DNA from: Candidatus Latescibacterota bacterium
GTDB taxonomy: Bacteria; Latescibacterota; 4484-107
Direction: 5' to 3'
NCBI GenBank assembly: GCA_030613045.1
Contig: JAUWMS010000132.1
Span: forward strand, 1 to 6,833
Length of the DNA stretch: 6,833 nt
Shown: piece after piece, positions 5,195-6,833 of the stretch
Layout of the letters: the number at the start of each line of letters is the position of its first letter
Numbering within the stretch: position 1 is the stretch's first letter
The notes under the pieces: generated by a model
Told to the model about the DNA's origin: nothing
Database searches by the model: none
Seen by the model: the letters and a program-made list of their open reading frames with translations, nothing else
Position numbers and translations under genes: made by a program

Positions 5195-6833
5195 ATGGCG
5201 AAAATCACTCCTATGATCGCGCAATATCGAAAGCTGAAGCGCCAATACCCGGATGCGATTCTCTTTTTCCGAATGGGGGATTTCTACGAAATGTTCTTCG
5301 AGGACGCGAAGATCGGATCGCGGGTATTGGGATTGACGCTGACTTCGAGAAATCACGGGAAGGGTGAGGAGGTGCCGCTGGCGGGGCTTCCGTATCACGC
5401 GCTGGATAATTATCTGCCCAAAATGGTGCGCGCGGGCTATAAGGTCGCGATCTGCGAACAGATGGAGGATCCGAAAAAGGCGAAGGGGCTGGTGAAGCGC
5501 GACGTGGTGGAGGTAGTCTCTCCCGGAACCGCGCTTTCCGAGGAATTGCTGGAGGGGAAGACGAACAATTTTCTGGCCGCGGTGGCAAAGGAGGGAAGCG
5601 CGGAACGCGTGGGAATCTGCCTGACCGACGTATCCACCGGAGCGTTTCAGGTCACGGAGGTCTCCGAAGAAGCCCTGTGGGACGAGCTGGGGCGATCCAA
5701 CCCCTCGGAGGTGGTGGTGTCCGAAACCTGGGCGAAGACCTTCCAGCCGGAGTTTGCGCGGCGGTTTCCGGGCGTGCCGATGACCAAGGCGGAAGGATGG
5801 ACGTTTCATTACGATGCGGCGTACGAACTGCTTACCGAACATTTCAAAGTGACGTCGCTCAAGGGGTTCGGATGCGAGGATCTGACTCAGGGCGTCTGTG
5901 CGGCCGGCGCCGCGCTACGGTATCTCGAGGCGAATCAGAAGCGCGCGCTGCCGCACATCCATCGGATGACCCGGATAATTTCCTCGGAGATTATGGTTTT
6001 GGATGCGGCGACCGCGCGCAATCTGGAACTGACCGCTTCGATGCAGGGCGGACGTGAGGGCACGTTGTTGGGGCTGTTGGATCGGACGCTCACGCCGATG
6101 GGCGCGCGGCTGTTGCGGAGGTGGCTGTCCAAACCGCTTCGGTCGGTGGCACGGATCGAGGCGCGGCTGGACGCAGTGGAGGAGTTGACGAAGCATTCCA
6201 GGAGGATGGAGGACTTGTCCGCGCGGCTCAAGGATATGGGGGACGTGGAGCGTACGATGGTTCGGATCTGCTGCGGACGGGCCAATGCGCGGGATCTGAT
6301 GGGACTGAGGCGGTCGCTGGAGGCCGTGCCCGGGCTGAGGGAGACTCTTGGTGATGTGTCGGACGGGTTATTGAAGCAGTGCGCAGAAGACCTCGTGGAC
6401 GTGTCTGATGTGACCCTCTTGATCCAAAAAGCCATCGTGGAGGATCCCCCGCTCGCGCTCTCCGATGGCGGATTGATCCGGGCCGGATACGATGCGGAGG
6501 TGGATGAGCTTCGCGAGATCAGCACGAGCGGGAAGGGCTGGATCGCGCGGCTTCAGGCTACGGAGCAAAAAAGAACGGGGATTCCGTCTCTGAAGGTGAA
6601 ATACAACAAAGTGTTTGGGTATTTCATCGAGGTGACCAAGCCGAATCTAAATCGGGTTCCGGAGGATTACATCCGAAAGCAGACGTTGGTGAATGCGGAG
6701 CGGTTTATCACACCGGAGCTGAAGGAATACGAGGCCAAGGTGCTGGGCGCGGACGAGCGGATCGGCGAGCTGGAATACGCGCTGTTCGTGAAGGTGCGCG
6801 ATCAGGTGGCCCGGCGAACCGAGGCGATTCAGC
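5195..6833 (+). CDS. mutS: DNA mismatch repair protein MutS (C-terminus cut by window edge)
   Basis: MutS binds mismatches and small loops in newly replicated DNA and recruits MutL. The first 546 residues are visible, in frame without interruption; the Walker ATPase and helix-turn-helix parts lie beyond the edge. Seen: domain I with RMGDFYEMF, where F30-Y31-E32 is the Phe-X-Glu mismatch-reading motif; LAGLPYHALDNYL and YKVAICEQMEDP; a connector with the VVEVVSPGTALSE stretch; the core lever start MVLDAATARNLEL (from 267) and TPMGARLLRRWL; and the clamp stretch SLKVKYNKVFGYFIEVTK (465-482). Presence of F-X-E marks a repair-type MutS1 rather than MutS2. The start is fixed: an in-frame TAG at 5186-5188 lies just upstream and ATG 5195 is the first start. 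No good ribosome binding site precedes it (only AGAGA at 5181-5185), and no clear promoter is seen in the repeat-filled gap. Confidence 0.98.
   Translation, partial: MAKITPMIAQYRKLKRQYPDAILFFRMGDFYEMFFEDAKIGSRVLGLTLTSRNHGKGEEVPLAGLPYHALDNYLPKMVRAGYKVAICEQMEDPKKAKGLVKRDVVEVVSPGTALSEELLEGKTNNFLAAVAKEGSAERVGICLTDVSTGAFQVTEVSEEALWDELGRSNPSEVVVSETWAKTFQPEFARRFPGVPMTKAEGWTFHYDAAYELLTEHFKVTSLKGFGCEDLTQGVCAAGAALRYLEANQKRALPHIHRMTRIISSEIMVLDAATARNLELTASMQGGREGTLLGLLDRTLTPMGARLLRRWLSKPLRSVARIEARLDAVEELTKHSRRMEDLSARLKDMGDVERTMVRICCGRANARDLMGLRRSLEAVPGLRETLGDVSDGLLKQCAEDLVDVSDVTLLIQKAIVEDPPLALSDGGLIRAGYDAEVDELREISTSGKGWIARLQATEQKRTGIPSLKVKYNKVFGYFIEVTKPNLNRVPEDYIRKQTLVNAERFITPELKEYEAKVLGADERIGELEYALFVKVRDQVARRTEAIQ

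Noticed and set aside
5024..5842. Minus-strand open frame of 272 codons opposite mutS
   Set aside because: It is antisense to the conserved MutS N-terminal domains and runs into repeat DNA; no family resemblance.
5935..5955. Suspected frameshift in mutS at the GCGCGCGC run
   Set aside because: Base-by-base reading shows the frame from ATG 5195 continues through NQKRALPHI and on to the window end without a shift.

Overview
The window (6,833 bases) holds three protein genes and two long intergenic gaps. The coding parts are GC-rich and the gaps are more AT-rich. Nothing fixes the taxon. GC-rich codon use, a large cytosolic family-106-like glycosidase, and intergenic repeats of the CGCAGAG and ATCCGTG kinds suggest an environmental bacterium, perhaps of the PVC/FCB or candidate-phylum type (Verrucomicrobiota, Hydrogenedentota, Latescibacterota and similar). 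This is an impression from memory, not a search result.

Layout. Positions 1214 to 1 (minus strand, running off the left edge) encode a DEAD-box RNA helicase of the RhlE type with an unusual DEGD motif II. Positions 1215-1942 are a 728-base divergent gap with no convincing gene. It carries a hairpin flush against the helicase ribosome binding site, a perfect 10-bp stem-loop, a good sigma-70-type promoter with a palindrome filling its spacer, and a second structured repeat in the leader of the next gene. Positions 1943-4900 (plus) encode a 985-residue protein that looks like a glycoside hydrolase family 106 (alpha-L-rhamnosidase-type) enzyme without a signal peptide. Positions 4901-5194 are a 294-base gap made largely of repeats: a 227-bp unit with 35-36-nt imperfect inverted ends, containing a 9-bp triplicate repeat and a 13-nt palindrome. 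Positions 5195-6833 (plus, running off the right edge) encode the first 546 residues of the mismatch repair protein MutS.

Working together. The helicase (RNA remodelling) and MutS (DNA repair) are housekeeping genes. The glycosidase between them is metabolically unrelated, has its own promoter and is bordered on both sides by dispersed-repeat material, so it reads as a single-gene accessory unit rather than part of an operon with either neighbour. One short palindromic repeat also appears to sit in frame inside the glycosidase gene.

I saw no tRNA, rRNA, CRISPR array, transposase or convincing intrinsic terminator. I found no strong evidence for a new multi-gene system. The most interesting signals are the repeat elements and the regulatory structures around the glycosidase gene.
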